Positions 53,857 through 63,684 are shown, counted from the stretch's first letter. The stretch is DNA of 64,000 nt from Mesorhizobium loti (GCA_002356515.1 AP017607.1:1-64000), one strand, 5' to 3'. The notes: generated from the sequence alone by a model not told the origin. Translations and numbers: made by a program.

Positions 53857-54510
53857 ATGAACACTCGAACAGCTCTCCTGCTCACCCTGTGTGCCGCGAC
53901 AATGCCTTTCGTAGCGCACGCCCGAGACCTGGCATCAGACCGCGTCGCAGTCGCCTTTGCAACGCCGGCGTCAACCCTTGCATCAGTCGGGACGCAGAGG
54001 CCTGAGGCGTGCAAAACCGGAAATCGCGCTGAGGTCTCCCAACTTGTGCGTTCAATCGCGCAGGACCAAGGCTTCGACGCCGATCTGGCCGAGGCGATTG
54101 CATGGGCTGAAAGCGATCTCGGCGCCAGTCAGGGTCCGTCCAAGGCCGGAGCCCTGGGGATCATGCAGTTGATGCCGGCCACGGCGGCCGATCTCGGCGT
54201 TAGCGACCGTTGCGATACGCAGGCGAATGTTCGGGCGGGCCTTCGCTATCTCAAGTCACTCTATGACGAGTTCCAGGATCCGCTGCTGATGCTTGCGGCT
54301 TACAACGCCGGGCCCAACAGCGTCTACAAGGCGCAGGGCATTCCGGTGAATCCGGAGACGGCAGAATACATCGCGAAAATCTTGAACCGCTGGAAGTTCG
54401 GCGGTGTCGTGAAGAAGTCCGCCCTGACCAAATCCGAAATGCTCGCGGCCGCACCGCCAGCAGACGAGGACGACTGGCAGGATGGTCATGTCATGGATTT
54501 CGGCAACTGA
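53857..54510 (+). CDS. virB1: VirB1-type lytic transglycosylase
   Basis: 217 residues from ATG 53857. Signal peptide (about 1-23, ending AHA) and an SLT domain: DADLAEAIAWAESDLGASQ with the catalytic Glu, SKAGALGIMQLMPATAADLGV, LMLAAYNAGPNSVYK. It opens gaps in peptidoglycan so the transfer channel can be built. First gene of the plus-strand virB operon; 12 nt before virB2. The tail after the domain is short and acidic (ADEDDWQDGHVMDFGN). Confidence 0.9.
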   Translation: MNTRTALLLTLCAATMPFVAHARDLASDRVAVAFATPASTLASVGTQRPEACKTGNRAEVSQLVRSIAQDQGFDADLAEAIAWAESDLGASQGPSKAGALGIMQLMPATAADLGVSDRCDTQANVRAGLRYLKSLYDEFQDPLLMLAAYNAGPNSVYKAQGIPVNPETAEYIAKILNRWKFGGVVKKSALTKSEMLAAAPPADEDDWQDGHVMDFGN

Positions 54511-54522
54511 AAGGAGCCAAGG

Positions 54523-54837
54523 GTGGAATATAGGAAAGCGGGCAAATTTGCCCTGAAACTGGCCTTGGCCTCAGCGGTCGGAATAGCGCTCGCGCCAGCC
54601 ACTGCGTACGCCCAGTCGGCGGCACCAGTCGAAAACGTGCTGGAGTGGTTCGTCGGCGTTCTGCAGGGCAACATAGCGCGCTCATTCGCCATCATCGCGG
54701 TCTGTTTTCTCGGCTTCCTCGCCATGACGGGCCGGCTGGCGTGGATGATGGCTTTTTCCATCATCATCGGCATCGCCCTGATCTTCGGCGCTGCCCAGCT
54801 GGTGGACGCGGTTCGCGCGACGGCGGGAGGCGGCTGA
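54523..54837 (+). CDS. virB2: VirB2-type pilin
   Basis: 104 residues from a GTG with AAGGAG 6 nt upstream. Long N-terminal signal (about 1-34, ending AYA) and two hydrophobic helices (about 53-70 and 76-95) joined by a short loop TGRLAW, the usual TrbC/VirB2 pilin layout. Major subunit of the conjugative pilus. Followed after 3 nt by virB3. Confidence 0.9.
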   Translation: MEYRKAGKFALKLALASAVGIALAPATAYAQSAAPVENVLEWFVGVLQGNIARSFAIIAVCFLGFLAMTGRLAWMMAFSIIIGIALIFGAAQLVDAVRATAGGG

Positions 54838-54840
54838 GAC

Positions 54841-55134
54841 ATGGACGACGAGGAAGTCTATGTCGAGCCGATCAGCCTGCCCCTGACACGCCCCCCGATG
54901 AAATGGGGGGTGCGATATGAAGTTTTTGCACTGAACGGCATCCTGGCGGTGATCGGCTTTATCGCCACAAGCAGCTTCATGCTCGGTCTTGGCGTGTTCG
55001 GCGTGGTGCATCTGGTCAGCGCCTATCTGTGCCAGCGCGACCCCTACATTTTTCATATTTTCGAGCGGCGTGTCTCCAAACGCGGAGCAGTTGCGAACCT
55101 TACTTTTTGGGGGGCGAGGAGCTATTCGCCATGA
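54841..55134 (+). CDS. virB3: VirB3-type inner-membrane protein
   Basis: 97 residues. Typical VirB3 start (VEPISLPLTRPPMKWGVRYEVFALN) shown by its core LPLTRPPMKWGV, a hydrophobic pair (about 38-62), then HLVSAYLCQRDPYIFHIFERR, which is the family signature. It associates with VirB4 at the channel base. It overlaps virB4 by 4 nt (ATGA). Confidence 0.9.
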   Translation: MDDEEVYVEPISLPLTRPPMKWGVRYEVFALNGILAVIGFIATSSFMLGLGVFGVVHLVSAYLCQRDPYIFHIFERRVSKRGAVANLTFWGARSYSP

Positions 55135-57533
55135 GCCTCGATGCCGACCTTAAATTTGGCCGTGAGCGCCGCCGCGAAAAACCAGCTGCGATGCACATCC
55201 CCTACCTTCGCCATGTCGATGACAATCTGATCGTGACGAAGAGTGGCTTTCTGGTCGGCGCCATCCAGCTCAGCGGCCTGCCGTTCCAGACGATGGACCA
55301 GGCCGAGTTGAACAGCCGAATGTTCAACCGCAACACCACGTTCCGCAACCTGTCGACCTCTCGCTTTGCGGTCTACACAACGATCATCCGCCGCCACGTG
55401 AAGCCGGAGATCGAAGGCGACTTTGACAATCCTTTCGTGGCCGAGCTCGACGCCCGCTACATGGATGAGCTTGGATCGAAAAACCTTTTCGTCAACGAGG
55501 CGTATCTGACGGTCATACGCCGCCCGATGGTCGGCCGGGTCGGCTGGGTGGACAAGGCGCTCAATGCATTCCGCATCAGCACCGCCGGCGAAGAAACGCG
55601 CGAAGAGGCTATCGCCGAGCTGCATGACATCCTTGACGGCATGGTCAAAGATTTCTCCGCATATGGGGGACGTCTTCTCGGTGTCGTGAAGCGCCGCGAC
55701 AGCTTCTTTTCCGAGCCCGCGGAATTTCTGGCGAAGATCCTCGCCGGCGGCGTGGACGTGGAAATGCCTTTGCCGCGCATGTCACTTGGCGATGTGCTGG
55801 CGACGCGGCAGCTGTTTTTCGGCAAGTCGGCGCTGGAAATTCGCGGGCCGGACCAAGGCAAGCTCGGCGCCATGGTGTCGATCAAGGAATACCCACCATT
55901 CACCGCGCCGGGCTCATTGGACGGTCTGTTGCGCCTGCCGCATGAGTTTGTCCTGACGCAGAGTTTCGCCATCGAAGACCGTGTGACGGCGATGCGCAGG
56001 ATCAACACCATTGCCAACCAGGTTGAGGGTTCCGACGAGGCGGGCACGACGGTCGAGGAGTCCGTACACGACGGCGCCGATAAGCTGGCCAGCGGCGAAG
56101 TCGTTTTCGGACAACATCACATGAGCGTCATGGCATTGGCGCCGGACATGAATGGCCTCAACCGCGCGCTATCCGACATCACGGCCGAGCTTTCGCGCAT
56201 GTCGATCGTGCCGGTGCGCGAGACACTGAACACGGAACTGGCCTTCTGGGCGCAACTGCCGGGAAATTTCACCTACATCGCGCGACGTGCGTTGATCTCG
56301 TCCCTGAATTTCGCCGGTCTTTTTTCAGGACACAATTTCCCATCCGGCCAACGTGAGCGGCTGCATTGGAAACGCCCCATCGCCTTGCTCGAAACGACCA
56401 GCCAGACGGCCTACTATTTCAATTTCCACGTGCATGATGTCGGGCACTTCACGGTGTTCGGCCCGACCGGCTCGGGCAAGACCGTGGTGCTGTCGTTCCT
56501 GATGGCGCAGGCCATGCGCATCACGCCGCGGCCGCGATGTGTCTATTTCGACTACATGCGCGGTGCTGAAATTTTCGTTCGGGCGCTCGGCGGTCGCTAC
56601 GAGGTGATGGAGCCTTCTCAGCCGACCGGGTTCGCGCCATTGCAGCTTGATGACACGGCGGAAAACCGTTCTTTTCTTGAAGACTTGTTCCTCTACATTC
56701 TGACACCGGAAGGCGGTGCGCTTGATGTGGCGGAGATACGCGTCATCAACGCCGCCGTCGACATGATCTATAAGATCCCGCGCGAACGGCGGACCTTCGA
56801 CCTGCTGCCTGAAGTGCTGCGAGGCTCGCTCATGCCTGGCATGAACGATTTGGCCGCGCGGATACAGCCCTGGCTCGACCCTAAGGACAAGGGCTGGCTT
56901 TTCAACAATCCCGTCGATCTGGTTGATTTCTCAAAGCCCGTTGTCGGGTTCGACATGACGAAGATCCTGGGCGACAGAAAGCTGCGTTCAGCGGCGTTGC
57001 TCTACATCTTCCATCGTCTGGAGGACGTCATCGACGGCTCGCCGATCATGCTCTTCCTCGATGAAGGCTGGAAGCTGCTGGACGACGAGGTTTTCGCCGC
57101 CTTCATCAACGAGACGCTGAAGACCATTCGCCGCCGCAACGGTGTGGTCGGCTTTGGCACCCAGACGGCCGAAGATGTCGTCAGTTCCTCCATCTCGTCG
57201 TCATTGATCGAGCAAACGAAGACCAACATTTTCTTCCCCAACCCGAAGGCGAGCAAGGAGTCCTACATGGAGCGCTTCTCGCTGACAGCGAAGGAATTCG
57301 AGTTCGTGCGCCGCACCGCGAAGGAGACACGCACCTTCCTGGTCAAGCACGACAGCGATTCAATCGTCGCCAAGCTCGATTTGTCGGCCATGCCCGATCT
57401 CATCAAGGTCTTGTCCTCGAACGAAGCCAACAGCAAGGAATGCGCGCGCCTGCGGGAAACCTTCGGCGACGAGCCGGAGATGTGGTTGCCGTACTTCTGC
57501 GGATGGGAGGACGAGCATGACGAAGCGGCTTAG
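55131..57533 (+). CDS. virB4: VirB4-type ATPase
   Basis: 800 residues from ATG 55131 with GAGGAG upstream; the longer frame from 55029 overlaps virB3 and is rejected. The CagE/TrbE/VirB family N-terminal half begins HIPYLRHVDDNLIVTK; Walker A GPTGSGKTVVL lies near residue 445 and Walker B IMLFLDEGWKLLDD near 640, with GFGTQTAEDVVSS after it. It powers pilus assembly and substrate transfer at the inner membrane. Central gene of the operon. Confidence 0.94.
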   Translation: MSLDADLKFGRERRREKPAAMHIPYLRHVDDNLIVTKSGFLVGAIQLSGLPFQTMDQAELNSRMFNRNTTFRNLSTSRFAVYTTIIRRHVKPEIEGDFDNPFVAELDARYMDELGSKNLFVNEAYLTVIRRPMVGRVGWVDKALNAFRISTAGEETREEAIAELHDILDGMVKDFSAYGGRLLGVVKRRDSFFSEPAEFLAKILAGGVDVEMPLPRMSLGDVLATRQLFFGKSALEIRGPDQGKLGAMVSIKEYPPFTAPGSLDGLLRLPHEFVLTQSFAIEDRVTAMRRINTIANQVEGSDEAGTTVEESVHDGADKLASGEVVFGQHHMSVMALAPDMNGLNRALSDITAELSRMSIVPVRETLNTELAFWAQLPGNFTYIARRALISSLNFAGLFSGHNFPSGQRERLHWKRPIALLETTSQTAYYFNFHVHDVGHFTVFGPTGSGKTVVLSFLMAQAMRITPRPRCVYFDYMRGAEIFVRALGGRYEVMEPSQPTGFAPLQLDDTAENRSFLEDLFLYILTPEGGALDVAEIRVINAAVDMIYKIPRERRTFDLLPEVLRGSLMPGMNDLAARIQPWLDPKDKGWLFNNPVDLVDFSKPVVGFDMTKILGDRKLRSAALLYIFHRLEDVIDGSPIMLFLDEGWKLLDDEVFAAFINETLKTIRRRNGVVGFGTQTAEDVVSSSISSSLIEQTKTNIFFPNPKASKESYMERFSLTAKEFEFVRRTAKETRTFLVKHDSDSIVAKLDLSAMPDLIKVLSSNEANSKECARLRETFGDEPEMWLPYFCGWEDEHDEAA

Positions 57534-58674
57534 CAGCTTTTGTCTGGCCGTGGCTGTCGCGTCGGCGGAGAGCATGACCGTGGCTGCAGCCCAGATCGCG
57601 GTCATCGACGGGCCGAACCTCGACAAACGGCAAGAGGACGAGCAGCACAGCACGAAGTCGGATGAGGCCAAGAAGGACGAAACCGACAGGAAGAAGAGCG
57701 TCGTCTGCACCTATTCAAATAAATACCGCTCACAGATGTTTCGCCGGTCGCCTGCCGAAGCGTTGCAGCGCGACGCGGGCAACGTGAAGATGATCCGCTA
57801 CTATGCGCAAAAATACGGCGTGCCCGAAGGCCTGGCGCTTTCCGTTGCCTATCAGGAATCGCGCTTCGACACATGCGCCGGGAGCCACACCGGCGTCAAA
57901 GGCGTCATGCAGCTGACCAAGGGCACCGGCAAGTCCATGGGACTTGATCGCGACGTGAACGAGCAGAATGTCGAAGGCGGCGTCAAATATCTCGGAATGG
58001 GCGTGAAGCAATGCGGAGCGACGAATTACAGCTGTCTCGCCTCCTTCTACAACGGATCGAACGCTGCCGAGCAAAGAGGGTGGGCAGGCGGCGTCGGCCG
58101 CTGGAACGGCTACTTCAACGACTATGTATCGAGCGGCAAGGCTCCGACCGCCGCGCCACCACCGTTCTCGATCGTCACGGCCGACGGCGCAGGCGGCACG
58201 GCCCAGGACGCCGCCATGGGCACTGTGAGGAAGGCGGCTGGCGGCCTCGGTGCAAGCTCATCGCAGATGGGCGCCAACGACGCGGCAATCGACGCGCTGG
58301 CGGGCAATGTTGGCCAGGTGACCGAATACAAGGACGCTTGGGAGCTGAACTCGTCGGCTCGTGGGATCAACGCCGATGTCACCAACCAGTACCTCGCCCA
58401 GGCGGGGGATTTTACGGCGTTGCTGGCCCAACTTCTGTCTTTGCAGAATGTTCAGGCATCGCAGTCGTCCAAGCTAATTCAACAGCCGAAGAGCGGCTCT
58501 CCAAACCCGTTCTCTTGTGATCCCGCGGAACTGGAGCGGTTGAAGATCGATCGCGGCCGGTGGCTCCCATGCGCGGTTGCGAACGCAGGAGCAAGCTCGG
58601 CCGACAGCCGCTCGACGATCATCACCAGTGATCCTGCCGGCGCTGCCAGCGTGATCAATTCCCTACAGCAATAG
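57517..58674 (+). CDS. Second lytic transglycosylase with a VirB5-like N-terminus
   Basis: 385 residues, overlapping virB4 by 17 nt. The signal peptide (about 1-25) is followed by QIAVIDGPNLDK, the same mature N-terminus as the next gene's VirB5 (QIAVIDGANLD). An SLT domain spans about 85-185: GVPEGLALSVAYQESRFD with the catalytic Glu, GVKGVMQLTKGTGKSMGL and SCLASFYNGS. The C-terminal ~200 residues are Gly/Ala/Ser-rich with a helical, VirB5-like segment (TALLAQLLSLQNVQASQSS). It is a likely fusion of a transglycosylase with VirB5-type ends, perhaps anchoring wall cleavage to the pilus tip. Confidence 0.82.
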   Translation: MTKRLSSFCLAVAVASAESMTVAAAQIAVIDGPNLDKRQEDEQHSTKSDEAKKDETDRKKSVVCTYSNKYRSQMFRRSPAEALQRDAGNVKMIRYYAQKYGVPEGLALSVAYQESRFDTCAGSHTGVKGVMQLTKGTGKSMGLDRDVNEQNVEGGVKYLGMGVKQCGATNYSCLASFYNGSNAAEQRGWAGGVGRWNGYFNDYVSSGKAPTAAPPPFSIVTADGAGGTAQDAAMGTVRKAAGGLGASSSQMGANDAAIDALAGNVGQVTEYKDAWELNSSARGINADVTNQYLAQAGDFTALLAQLLSLQNVQASQSSKLIQQPKSGSPNPFSCDPAELERLKIDRGRWLPCAVANAGASSADSRSTIITSDPAGAASVINSLQQ

Positions 58675-58684
58675 GAGGCTGACG

Positions 58685-59419
58685 ATGAAGAAATTCGCGA
58701 TTGCTGCCGGCATGGCGCTTTGGACCAGCGCTGCCTTTGCACAGATTGCCGTCATCGATGGCGCCAATCTCGATGTCGCCCGCAAGAATGCGGAGAACAC
58801 CAACTCGATCATGGATTCGAACAAGGACATTCTGAAAAAGAGCGAGGAGATCCTGCAGGCTCTCAGCGGCAGCCGTGACGGTTCGCTCGGGATCGGACAA
58901 ATGGGCCTCGGCGGCAACATGTCGATTGCCCAGGCGCCGTCCTTCGGATCGATCCTGAACGGCGGCGCGCTTTCGTTCGGCGGCCTGTCGCCGGAAATTC
59001 AGAAAATCGCCGGCGCCGTCATCAATGGGCTGCAACTGGTAAAGCAGCTCCAGCAGATTGCCGGCAAGGAGACGAGCGCCGTCAACACAGCCTATGGCGG
59101 CAGCGTCAACGTGGCCTCGCTGCTAAGCGCGCTGACTTCGCAGGCCTCGCAGGGCGTCACCCAGCGCCAACAGTCCCTGCAATCCGCGAGCGGGCAGATT
59201 GGGCAGTCCCAGGACGTCAAGGGATCGGTGGACCAGAACACACGAATGCAGCTGGAAAACGCGCGCGCGGTCAACGAACTGATCGGCGTCCAGAATGGTG
59301 CGGTCGCGGCCCTGAATGAGAAACTGAAGGGAGATCTTCTTCGCCAGAGCCAAGTGCAGAAGATGATGACGCCGCGCAACGTCAATCCGTTCGCGGAATT
59401 TGGCAAGAGCGGAGGCTAG
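58685..59419 (+). CDS. virB5: VirB5-type minor pilin
   Basis: 244 residues with a signal peptide (about 1-19, ending AAFA) and a helical, Gln- and Ser-rich body: QIAVIDGANLDVARKNAENT, then QLVKQLQQIAG, LLSALTSQASQGVTQRQQ and AVNELIGVQNGAVAALNEK. Fits VirB5/TrbJ-like pilus-tip proteins. Located 10 nt after the transglycosylase and before the lipoprotein gene. Confidence 0.82.
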   Translation: MKKFAIAAGMALWTSAAFAQIAVIDGANLDVARKNAENTNSIMDSNKDILKKSEEILQALSGSRDGSLGIGQMGLGGNMSIAQAPSFGSILNGGALSFGGLSPEIQKIAGAVINGLQLVKQLQQIAGKETSAVNTAYGGSVNVASLLSALTSQASQGVTQRQQSLQSASGQIGQSQDVKGSVDQNTRMQLENARAVNELIGVQNGAVAALNEKLKGDLLRQSQVQKMMTPRNVNPFAEFGKSGG

Positions 59420-59422
59420 CGC

Positions 59423-59605
59423 TTGTCGAGGCGGGCGTTGCGCATATGCGCTGTGATTGGGCTCGGCGCAGTGCTTTTCGGATGCGCAAATCGCGAACTG
59501 AAAGCGCCGTGCGGGCCTTTGGCGTATGCCCAAACCGACGAATGCGGCGCGCTGAAACCGGTCAATTCAACGCCGTTCGCCAGCATCATTGACGAGGATC
59601 CATGA
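59423..59605 (+). CDS. virB7: Small lipoprotein, VirB7-like
   Basis: 60 residues from a TTG with GGAGG 7 nt upstream. Hydrophobic signal and lipobox VLFGCA (Cys about 21), then a short tail with Cys residues and a C-terminal PFASIIDEDP. Position before virB6 and size fit VirB7, the outer-membrane-anchored partner of VirB9, or an entry-exclusion lipoprotein. It overlaps virB6 by 4 nt (ATGA). Confidence 0.72.
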   Translation: MSRRALRICAVIGLGAVLFGCANRELKAPCGPLAYAQTDECGALKPVNSTPFASIIDEDP

Positions 59606-60645
59606 ACGGTCTTGCCGAAAGCATTCTCGGTGGCATTGACAACATCGGCGAGGACTTCGTCCGCACCGTCTATATGCAGTTGGGCAATGCGATGGGCAAC
59701 GTCTTCACCCTCATGCTCACCCTCTACATCGTGTGGTGGGGCTACTCGATACTGAGCGGGCGAGAGTCGATCTCGCCGCTCGAAGCAGCCTATCGCCTGG
59801 GCCGCGCCGTCATCATCTATCTGCTGCTGACCGGATGGGGCACATTTTCCGCAACGATCTACCAGCTTGTTCAAAGCATCCCGGATGAGGTCGGTAAGGT
59901 GATCGTCGGCGCCGTATCGCGAGCCACCGGCAATCAACTCAGCGACCAGGCGGCAATTCCAGCGCTGATCGACAATCTCTACCAAGGGGCGCAGGACGTC
60001 GCCAATCAGGTCTATGGCGGATCCTTCTATGACATTTTTGGCGCGCTCTTGTCGCTGCTCGTTCTGCTGTCGGCCATCATCTTCGCAGCGCTTGCCATTG
60101 CCGCGATCATCGCAGCCAAGGTGATGTTGTTCATCACGCTCGCCTTGGCGCCGATATGGATCATTCTCTGGCTTTACCGCTGGTCCTCGCGCATGAGCGA
60201 AGGCTTCCTTTCGCTCACGACCTTCCTGATGATTCAGCAAATCCTGATTTACGGTTTTCTCGGCTTCTACTTCTCGCTCGTCAATGCGGCGCTGAACACC
60301 GCCACATCAGGTGGGGCGACCATGGACAGCAAGATGTCGCTGGTGCTGCCCTTGGTGCTGGTGACAATCATCGGGATCTACGTTTTGATGCAGATACCAT
60401 CGATTGCTTCGATCCTGAATGGCGGCGGGTATCTGAGCACCGTGGGCGCTCGCTACTCATATGGGAGGTTCGGCAGAAACGCCGTGCGCTACTCCGGTGC
60501 ACGATGGGCTGCCGGCCGCGCCGCTCGGGGCGCCCGGCAGCTCGCGGCAAACAGCTTTCGGTCTCCGCGAGCAGCAAGGGCCGATGCCGCAACTCGGTCC
60601 GCCATCCAGCAAGGTGCGCGCGATAACGCCAGGCCTCTGGCCTAG
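59602..60645 (+). CDS. virB6: VirB6-type polytopic channel protein
   Basis: 347 residues with an N-terminal periplasmic-type stretch, then several membrane helices (about 33-52, 68-85, 145-190, 205-230, 245-265). The TrbL/VirB6 family core is IFAALAIAAIIAAKVMLFITLALAPIWIILWL (key part KVMLFITLALAPIWI). The C-terminal ~70 residues are Arg/Ala-rich and probably cytoplasmic. Forms part of the inner-membrane pore. Confidence 0.9.
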   Translation: MNGLAESILGGIDNIGEDFVRTVYMQLGNAMGNVFTLMLTLYIVWWGYSILSGRESISPLEAAYRLGRAVIIYLLLTGWGTFSATIYQLVQSIPDEVGKVIVGAVSRATGNQLSDQAAIPALIDNLYQGAQDVANQVYGGSFYDIFGALLSLLVLLSAIIFAALAIAAIIAAKVMLFITLALAPIWIILWLYRWSSRMSEGFLSLTTFLMIQQILIYGFLGFYFSLVNAALNTATSGGATMDSKMSLVLPLVLVTIIGIYVLMQIPSIASILNGGGYLSTVGARYSYGRFGRNAVRYSGARWAAGRAARGARQLAANSFRSPRAARADAATRSAIQQGARDNARPLA

Positions 60646-60706
60646 AATACAAAAACGATCGTCGATCGCGGCCCTGGATCAGGATTGCGTCGCGCAAACG
60701 AGGCAA

Positions 60707-60720
60707 TAGTAAAGTGTCAA
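60707..60720. promoter_or_regulatory. Third copy of the virB operator arm, at the virB8 start
   Basis: TAGTAAAGTGTCAA is the exact reverse complement of the left arm at 53799-53812, and the identity extends six bases further (CACCAT). It spans the virB8 start codon at 60714, in the only real gap (68 bp) of the operon. It may be a single half-site for an internal promoter or repression point. Confidence 0.65.
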
Positions 60721-61433
60721 CACCATCGGAAACGACTGCTAACAGCAGCAGCGAACTCGTCGACAAGCGCTATTACAGGGCGGGCGCGACCTGGGAAGAC
60801 GACACGCACAGGTCAATGCGTCGATCGCGCACATTGGCATGGGTCGTCAGCAGCGTTTCCGGACTGGTGGCGGTGCTGTCGCTGCTGGCGCTCGTGCTGA
60901 TCCTGCCGCTTCGGCAGTTCGAGCCCTACGTTGTTGAGGTCGACAAATCGACTGGCTACCTCGAGATCATGCGGGCGCTCAAGCCTGGCGATTTGTCCCA
61001 GAACGAAGCCGTCACGGCGGCCAATCTGGTGCGCTACATCAGGGCCCGCGAAACCTACGATTCCCGCGAACTGAAACAGAATTACGACCTGGCGCAGCTC
61101 TACTCCACCGACGCGGCGTCCAAGGATTTGACTTGGGCTTTCACGCCTGCAAATCCGCAATCGCTGGACAAGACCTATGGCCGCAATGTCACCGTCGCGG
61201 TCGAGATCAAGTCAGTTTCCCTGCTCAATCGCAACACAGCCTCGGTGCGCTTCGTCACGACGACGCGGCGGGACAATTCGTCCACGGCCGACAATTGGGT
61301 GGCCGTGATAAAATTCCGCTACACCACAACGCCGCTCAAGAACGAATGGCGTTTCGACAACCCGCTGGGATTTCAGGTTACGGATTACCGCCGCGACCAG
61401 GAATCGGCGCCGGTCGCGGGGAGCCTGCAATGA
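60714..61433 (+). CDS. virB8: VirB8-type assembly factor
   Basis: 239 residues from a GTG with GAGG about 10 nt upstream. Cytoplasmic start ([16 protein letters not shown]), one membrane helix (about 43-65) and a periplasmic NTF2-like domain with [31 protein letters not shown] and [20 protein letters not shown]. Nucleates the channel. The candidate operator covers its start. Ends with a 4-nt overlap into virB9. Confidence 0.93.
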   Translation: MSTPSETTANSSSELVDKRYYRAGATWEDDTHRSMRRSRTLAWVVSSVSGLVAVLSLLALVLILPLRQFEPYVVEVDKSTGYLEIMRALKPGDLSQNEAVTAANLVRYIRARETYDSRELKQNYDLAQLYSTDAASKDLTWAFTPANPQSLDKTYGRNVTVAVEIKSVSLLNRNTASVRFVTTTRRDNSSTADNWVAVIKFRYTTTPLKNEWRFDNPLGFQVTDYRRDQESAPVAGSLQ

Positions 61434-62227
61434 GATGGCGCGTCCGCCTCGCCCTGTCAGCCGCCCTTATCTTCGGCACGATCCACGGCGCGGCCGCACG
61501 CGACGGCCGCATCCGATATGTCACCTTCAACAATGACGACGTGACGTCGGTGCGCGCCGCTCTTGGCATTTCGACGATGGTCGAGCTCAGCCCGACCGAA
61601 GTCATCGAAACCGTCTCCGCCGGCGACACGAAGGGCTGGTCAATCATCCCCAAACGCGGATCGCGATTTCTGTTCGTCAAGCCGCTGGAGCGCGATGCCT
61701 GGACCAACGTCAACGTCGTCACCAACCGCCGCGTCTATTCCCTGCTGCTGCAGGCAACTGACAATAGCCGCGACCGGGCATCCTTCCAGGTTCGGTTCAA
61801 ATACCCGGACGAGGATATCAACGCGCGGCTGCTCTCACAGGCCAAGGAGAGCGCCACCGATCCCGACTTGAAGGACCTGAACTATGCCGATCTCAACTAT
61901 GACTATGCCTACAAGGGCGACGACAGCCTGAAGCCGCGCACCGTGTTCGACGACGGCACCAAGGTGTTTCTGGAATTCAAGGGTGACATTCCGGCGATTT
62001 TCGTTGTCGACGACAAGCGCCATGAGTCGCTGGTCAACGTTCGCACGCAGGGCAAATACACCGTCATCGACAAAGTCGCACGGCAATTCACCTTGCGAGC
62101 CGATGGCAAGACGCTCTGCCTCTACAACCGGGCCCGACCCAACGCTATCGATCCGGTCGAGCAGGTCTACGGTCCTACGAAACTGACACGCGGCTCCACC
62201 CTGTTCGGATCGAGCGGAGGGCAGTGA
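61430..62227 (+). CDS. virB9: VirB9-type outer-membrane complex protein
   Basis: 265 residues from ATG 61430 in the ATGA overlap; the frame from 61133 runs antisense-like through virB8 and is rejected. Signal peptide (about 1-22), then family strings [39 protein letters not shown] and [20 protein letters not shown]. Builds the core complex with VirB7 and VirB10. Overlaps virB10 by 4 nt. Confidence 0.93.
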   Translation: MRWRVRLALSAALIFGTIHGAAARDGRIRYVTFNNDDVTSVRAALGISTMVELSPTEVIETVSAGDTKGWSIIPKRGSRFLFVKPLERDAWTNVNVVTNRRVYSLLLQATDNSRDRASFQVRFKYPDEDINARLLSQAKESATDPDLKDLNYADLNYDYAYKGDDSLKPRTVFDDGTKVFLEFKGDIPAIFVVDDKRHESLVNVRTQGKYTVIDKVARQFTLRADGKTLCLYNRARPNAIDPVEQVYGPTKLTRGSTLFGSSGGQ

Positions 62228-63684
62228 TGACCCAGATCGACTATGACCAACTGGACGGCAGCCCGACGGTCGCGCGCCGCGGTGCGGGCGTGGGTACCAG
62301 GATCGCCCTGGTCGGCCTCGGCGTGGTGCTGGTAGGCGCGCTGATATGGCTGAACTGGCCCCGGGAGCCGGTATCGCGCGATCTCCGCAGCGATGGCGAG
62401 GAAAACTTTAACCCGCCGGAGTTTCGCCCGCCGGCGTTGAACGAGCCGCCTCAACCTGCCGACGGCACGATCGACCAGATCGTGGTGCCGCCACCAGCCG
62501 CCGACCAGAGTGGCACGCAGCAGGCTGACAATGTCGATCAGACTGTGCAGGAGGGTGCCGATCTCGATGCGCAGCGGCGCGCGCTCGAGGCGCAAATGGC
62601 GGCCGAGGAGGCTCGCCGCAAGGCCGAGGCGGAAGAAGCCCGCCGCAAGGCCGCGGCTGAGGACGAGGCTCGCCGCAAGGCCGAGGCCGCCGAACATGAA
62701 AAGGCGGTGTGGGAGCGCCTGCGGTCGAACCAGATGGTGACGAATGATGAAACCGGATCGACGAATGCCGGCGCCCAGGCAGGACAGGTCGAAATCGCGC
62801 CCGACGGTCAGATCGTCCCGGTCCCCGGCGCCGACACTGACCCCAACAAGGCATTCCTGGCGCAGTCTGAGGCAAGTTCTTCCGGCATCGTCAAAGCCAG
62901 GGCTTTTCGACGCACCGATGCGTTGATCCCTGAGGGCACGATCCTTCGCGGCTATTTGGAAACCGCTGTTAACACCGACCTTCCCGGTGCCGTGCGCGCT
63001 GTCGTGCGTGAGGATGTGTTTTCGCTCGACGGCAGGCGGATCCTCATTCCGAAGGGCTCGCGCCTGACCGGGGAATACCGCTCGGGGCTTGCGCGCGGTC
63101 AGAAGCGTGTTTTCATCGTCTGGAACAGGGTCATTCGCTCGGACGGCATTTCCGTCGATATCAAGTCGCCCGGTGCAGACGCGCTCGGCCGCGGTGGCAT
63201 GGGCGGCCGTGTCGATACGCACTGGGTTGAACGGTACGGCAACGCCATCATGCTTTCCGTCGTTGGCGGCGTCTCTGAATATCTGTCCTCGCTTGGCGAC
63301 AGCAACCAGGATGGACAACAGCGCCAGGTGTCGACGGTTGATCCCGTAACCGGTGAGACCACGACCGCAACTTATGGTGGCAATGGCTCGCAGCGCGACG
63401 CGCGTAGCATCGCGTTCGACAAGTCATCGACCGCTTTGCAGCAACTCGCGCAAGAGGCGTTTCGCGACACGCAGAACATTGGACCGACAGTCTACGTCGA
63501 CCAGGGCACTTCCATTGTCGTGCTGGTGCGGCGAGATCTCGATTTCTCGGATTTGTATGCCGATCCCATTCAGGAAGAAGCAGCGCGCCTGAAGGCAGGT
63601 GGTCGGCCGAAGACGGCGATCGATCCGACGCCTCTTTACGCGACGCCGAATTTCTATCCCGGCTATGGGAGCCCGGTGAAATGA
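62224..63684 (+). CDS. virB10: VirB10-type core complex protein
   Basis: 486 residues. Short cytoplasmic start, membrane helix (about 24-42), a Pro-rich stretch (about 58-90), then a charged Ala/Arg/Lys/Glu repeat segment built on [20 protein letters not shown] (about 120-160), a likely coiled coil. The C-terminal TrbI/VirB10 barrel domain has [34 protein letters not shown] and [21 protein letters not shown]. Spans both membranes. Overlaps virB11 by 4 nt. Confidence 0.94.
   Translation: MMTQIDYDQLDGSPTVARRGAGVGTRIALVGLGVVLVGALIWLNWPREPVSRDLRSDGEENFNPPEFRPPALNEPPQPADGTIDQIVVPPPAADQSGTQQADNVDQTVQEGADLDAQRRALEAQMAAEEARRKAEAEEARRKAAAEDEARRKAEAAEHEKAVWERLRSNQMVTNDETGSTNAGAQAGQVEIAPDGQIVPVPGADTDPNKAFLAQSEASSSGIVKARAFRRTDALIPEGTILRGYLETAVNTDLPGAVRAVVREDVFSLDGRRILIPKGSRLTGEYRSGLARGQKRVFIVWNRVIRSDGISVDIKSPGADALGRGGMGGRVDTHWVERYGNAIMLSVVGGVSEYLSSLGDSNQDGQQRQVSTVDPVTGETTTATYGGNGSQRDARSIAFDKSSTALQQLAQEAFRDTQNIGPTVYVDQGTSIVVLVRRDLDFSDLYADPIQEEAARLKAGGRPKTAIDPTPLYATPNFYPGYGSPVK

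Noticed and set aside
59416..60240. 274-residue minus-strand open frame opposite virB7/virB6
   Set aside because: Antisense shadow of the virB6 coding sequence with no family motifs.
62580..62700. Internal GC-rich repeats in virB10 as a DNA repeat element
   Set aside because: They encode the periodic charged coiled-coil segment usual in VirB10 linkers, so coding constraint explains them.
62167..63318. 383-residue minus-strand open frame opposite virB9/virB10
   Set aside because: Shadow of the GC-rich virB10 frame; low-complexity His/Arg/Leu content and no ribosome site, while virB10 is a clear family member.
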